Assembly (NCBI GenBank): GCA_949152475.1
Contig: OX424555.1
Span: 63,593,977 to 63,657,976 of the forward strand
Direction of reading: 5' to 3'
DNA: 64,000 nucleotides
Source: Terebella lapidaria
Taxonomy: Eukaryota > Annelida > Polychaeta > Terebellida > Terebellidae
The translations under genes and the position numbers were made by a program. The stretch's first letter is position 1. Each line of letters opens with the position of its first letter. Shown here in pieces: positions 61,894-64,000 of this stretch. The notes beneath the pieces are model-generated. The model worked only from the letters and a program-made list of their open reading frames with translations, had not been told where the DNA came from and searched no databases.

Positions 61894-64000
61894 ATGCCGG
61901 CGTTACGAGCTTTCAAGCGACGCTGGAACCTCGGCAGTGATGACTTCGTCGTGCCGGGCATCATCGAGATCGTTGTGCGGGGGGCATGGTCAGTGAATGC
62001 ATGTATTATGTATGAATAATATCAAATTCGGTCTAAAGAGGAATGAGTAGCATCGGATCACACTCATTCATACACCTGATCGTCTTTCCCCTTTCAGGCT
62101 GGCGGCTCTGTTGGTCGTCTATTTCATCAACCAAGATGACCTCGACTGTCCCTCGGCCTCCAAGACACACATGTTCTACCTGGGCACGATGGTCGTCCTC
62201 TTCGTGCACATCGTCCTCAGCGCGGCCACGACGGCCCTCAGCACCCGAGGGACCATCAAACACACGGCGCCTCGGCGTCACGTGGCCACCACGCTGTATC
62301 TGCGCCTCGCCTGCCTTGTCCCCGAGCTGGGCTGGTCCCTGTACGGGGCGTACCTGACGTTCCGGGCGCTGGACGGCTGCCAGAACGCCCTGATCCGCGC
62401 AGGCCGCGGGGTCGTTGTCGTCGAGTGGATCATCCTGGCCACGATCGCAGTAGCCGTTGTCTTCATGTTCGACCCGCTCGGCCGGCGACACATGCGACAG
62501 CGCTCCACCAAGGACTACGAGAATATCTGGCGGAAACGGTACAGTCTTTGGCATAACGCGAACTTTATACACTATGTATTAATTAATATAGGCATACACT
62601 GTAATATGAAGTCAAGTTTTAATGCCTTCCTATCCCTTATATGCCCAAGCTTTAGTTCACAGCTTGTCGGTGTACATTAATCGATATAGGCGTTATTTCA
62701 CATGATATTGTGTTTGATTAGATTTATGTACATGTATGTACATGTTATGTACATGGTAGACATTTTTGTTGTGCAATGAAGACGTATCCATTACAGCTGC
62801 CGTGTACTGTGCTGTTGTGTGTCTGGAGACGAGAACAGAAAAGGGGCATTCGACGAAATCGCCGACTTGTTGACCAAGTTCTTCAAGGTAGGAAACTACA
62901 CATCCAACAACTTTGAATGTTTGCAGTCCAATTGAGAGCTCAAAAATACTTTCAAGTGTTGTTATATTATTAATAATACATAAATGCTGAATTTATGACG
63001 TGCTCAATCGCACGCGTCTCCAAAAGTTGTACTAAATTCCAAAGGTCAAACATTCGCGTGTTTTTTTACACACAGTAAGACACATAGATGGTGATGTACT
63101 CAATTATACAAACTGACCTAAAAGCCTGGTCAATGTCAGACTGGTAGTAATATTTTCACACTTAGATGTACTATAGATTTCCGATGTTGCTCAATGTTCC
63201 AACATGTGTACCATCCAGCTACAATAGAACAATACAAACCATCAGGGAACCATGTACCAAGAATCTCACTGCGAACGAAATGTGCCCAGTTGGATGCTTA
63301 CGTAGCATTGTATATGTATGAACTATGATCGCGTATATTGGTCGCGGACTCGTGCCAATACATACAGATACCGAGGTATACTAGGAATGACTCTGTTATT
63401 GCTTCATCTGGGGTCATACATGATTATACGACATTTGGAGTAACGTTCAGTCGAGTCCTGCCCTAATATAACTACCCTAATTTAGCACATATGTAATGGG
63501 TTTACAATTTACTGGAATACACGTGATACCGCCTACCCAGAGACCTTGTGGAAATGTTTGATCTGTTATATTATTGTATCAATATGAAAAAGGGACTGAA
63601 CAGAAAAAGTTTTCCAATGAGATGAAAGGATTTAATGAGATCACCTTTTGACGAACGCAAAGCTTCATTGCGAGTTTGTCCTGAAGTAACACTATTCAGG
63701 ACAGTCCTGAAGTACATATTTGACATGCATTGTGTGGTATTTCCAGGGTAAGGACGTGGTCCTCTCAGATATTGCGGCCGGTTTGGTACTCCTCAATGTC
63801 CAGCAAAGGTTCACACCACAAGTCCACCTCCCGCCTTCCCATGATGCAACAGACACCAACGCTCCAGAACACCAACAGCTACTGCCCCCTAACGGAGTGG
63901 GTGATAAAGCGGAACCACGTACCACGAACGAAACCGCGCCACAAGAACAGGACACTACAGATAACACTGCCCACTCAAACAACGACTCACCACCCATCAC
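61894..64000 (+). CDS. Diacylglycerol lipase DAGL-3, 5' part, cut by window end
   Basis: Exons: 61894-61988, 62098-62538, 62797-62887 and 63747 onward, still open at 64000. Exon lengths 95 and 91 are identical to the corresponding exons of DAGL-1 and DAGL-2, and phases agree. The start MPALRAFKRRWNLGSDDFVV, the four membrane segments (with ALSTRGTIKH and [10 protein letters not shown]) and VLCCCVSGDENRKGAFDEIA match the paralogues. Exon 4 begins GKDVVLSDIAAGLVLLNVQQ and then becomes a hydrophilic Gln/Asn/Thr-rich insert, as in DAGL-2. The catalytic domain lies beyond the window, so activity cannot be judged. Exon 2 is clearly more GC-rich than the matching exons of its neighbours. Confidence 0.9.

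Noticed and set aside
61894..64000. Open frame 62033-62572 on the minus strand (179 codons)
   Set aside because: It is the GC-rich antisense of DAGL-3 exon 2, which has clear homologues in both neighbouring genes.

Overview
This is eukaryotic (animal) genomic DNA: genes are split by GT-AG introns, intergenic DNA is AT-rich and packed with short inverted-repeat elements, and every recognisable protein is an animal family. The repeat vocabulary (frequent TAGGCCTA, TACATGTA and ACCGGTA words, GGCGG/CGCGAA MITE-like elements, GACGGACGACGGACG-tailed repeats) suggests a marine invertebrate such as a non-vertebrate deuterostome or lophotrochozoan. That is an impression; the species cannot be fixed from this window.

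Layout. 1-10.4 kb: no convincing gene; MITE-like and foldback repeats plus a dispersed repeat family rich in AGGTCA words. 10.4-13.7 kb (+): three-exon gene for a proline/glutamine-rich protein with a ZASP-like (ZM) motif and a DUF4749-like C-terminus, lacking PDZ and LIM domains. 14.95-27.4 kb (-): complete 15-exon NDOR1 (diflavin oxidoreductase), tail-to-tail with the previous gene. Its second intron holds an almost intact Ty3/Gypsy LTR retrotransposon (18656-26647) in the same orientation, with near-identical LTRs, a 4-bp target duplication, gag, pol and a textbook -1 frameshift signal. 27.5-32.5 kb: repeats, including a 134-bp tandem array carrying nuclear-receptor-type DR1 motifs. 32.56-33.59 kb (-): four-exon LRRC20-like leucine-rich-repeat gene. 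34-38 kb: two more inverted-repeat elements.

38.2-64 kb (+): a head-to-tail cluster of three diacylglycerol lipase genes of the DAGLB type. DAGL-1 (14 exons, 692 aa) is close to ordinary DAGLB. DAGL-2 (12 exons, 1230 aa) keeps the Ser-Asp-His triad but has a large cytoplasmic insert, an enlarged Ser-rich loop and a 360-residue acidic tail. DAGL-3 is cut by the window end after the membrane domain and the start of the cytoplasmic linker. DAGL-2 and DAGL-3 share loss of an intron that DAGL-1 keeps. Between DAGL-1 and DAGL-2 lies a 3.1-kb foldback element with degenerate coding remnants resembling a Pif1-type helicase.

The exon models were built by hand from splice sites; in every multi-exon gene all internal junction phases agree, and all complete reading frames close exactly. 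Most other open frames in the window are antisense or repeat shadows and are omitted.
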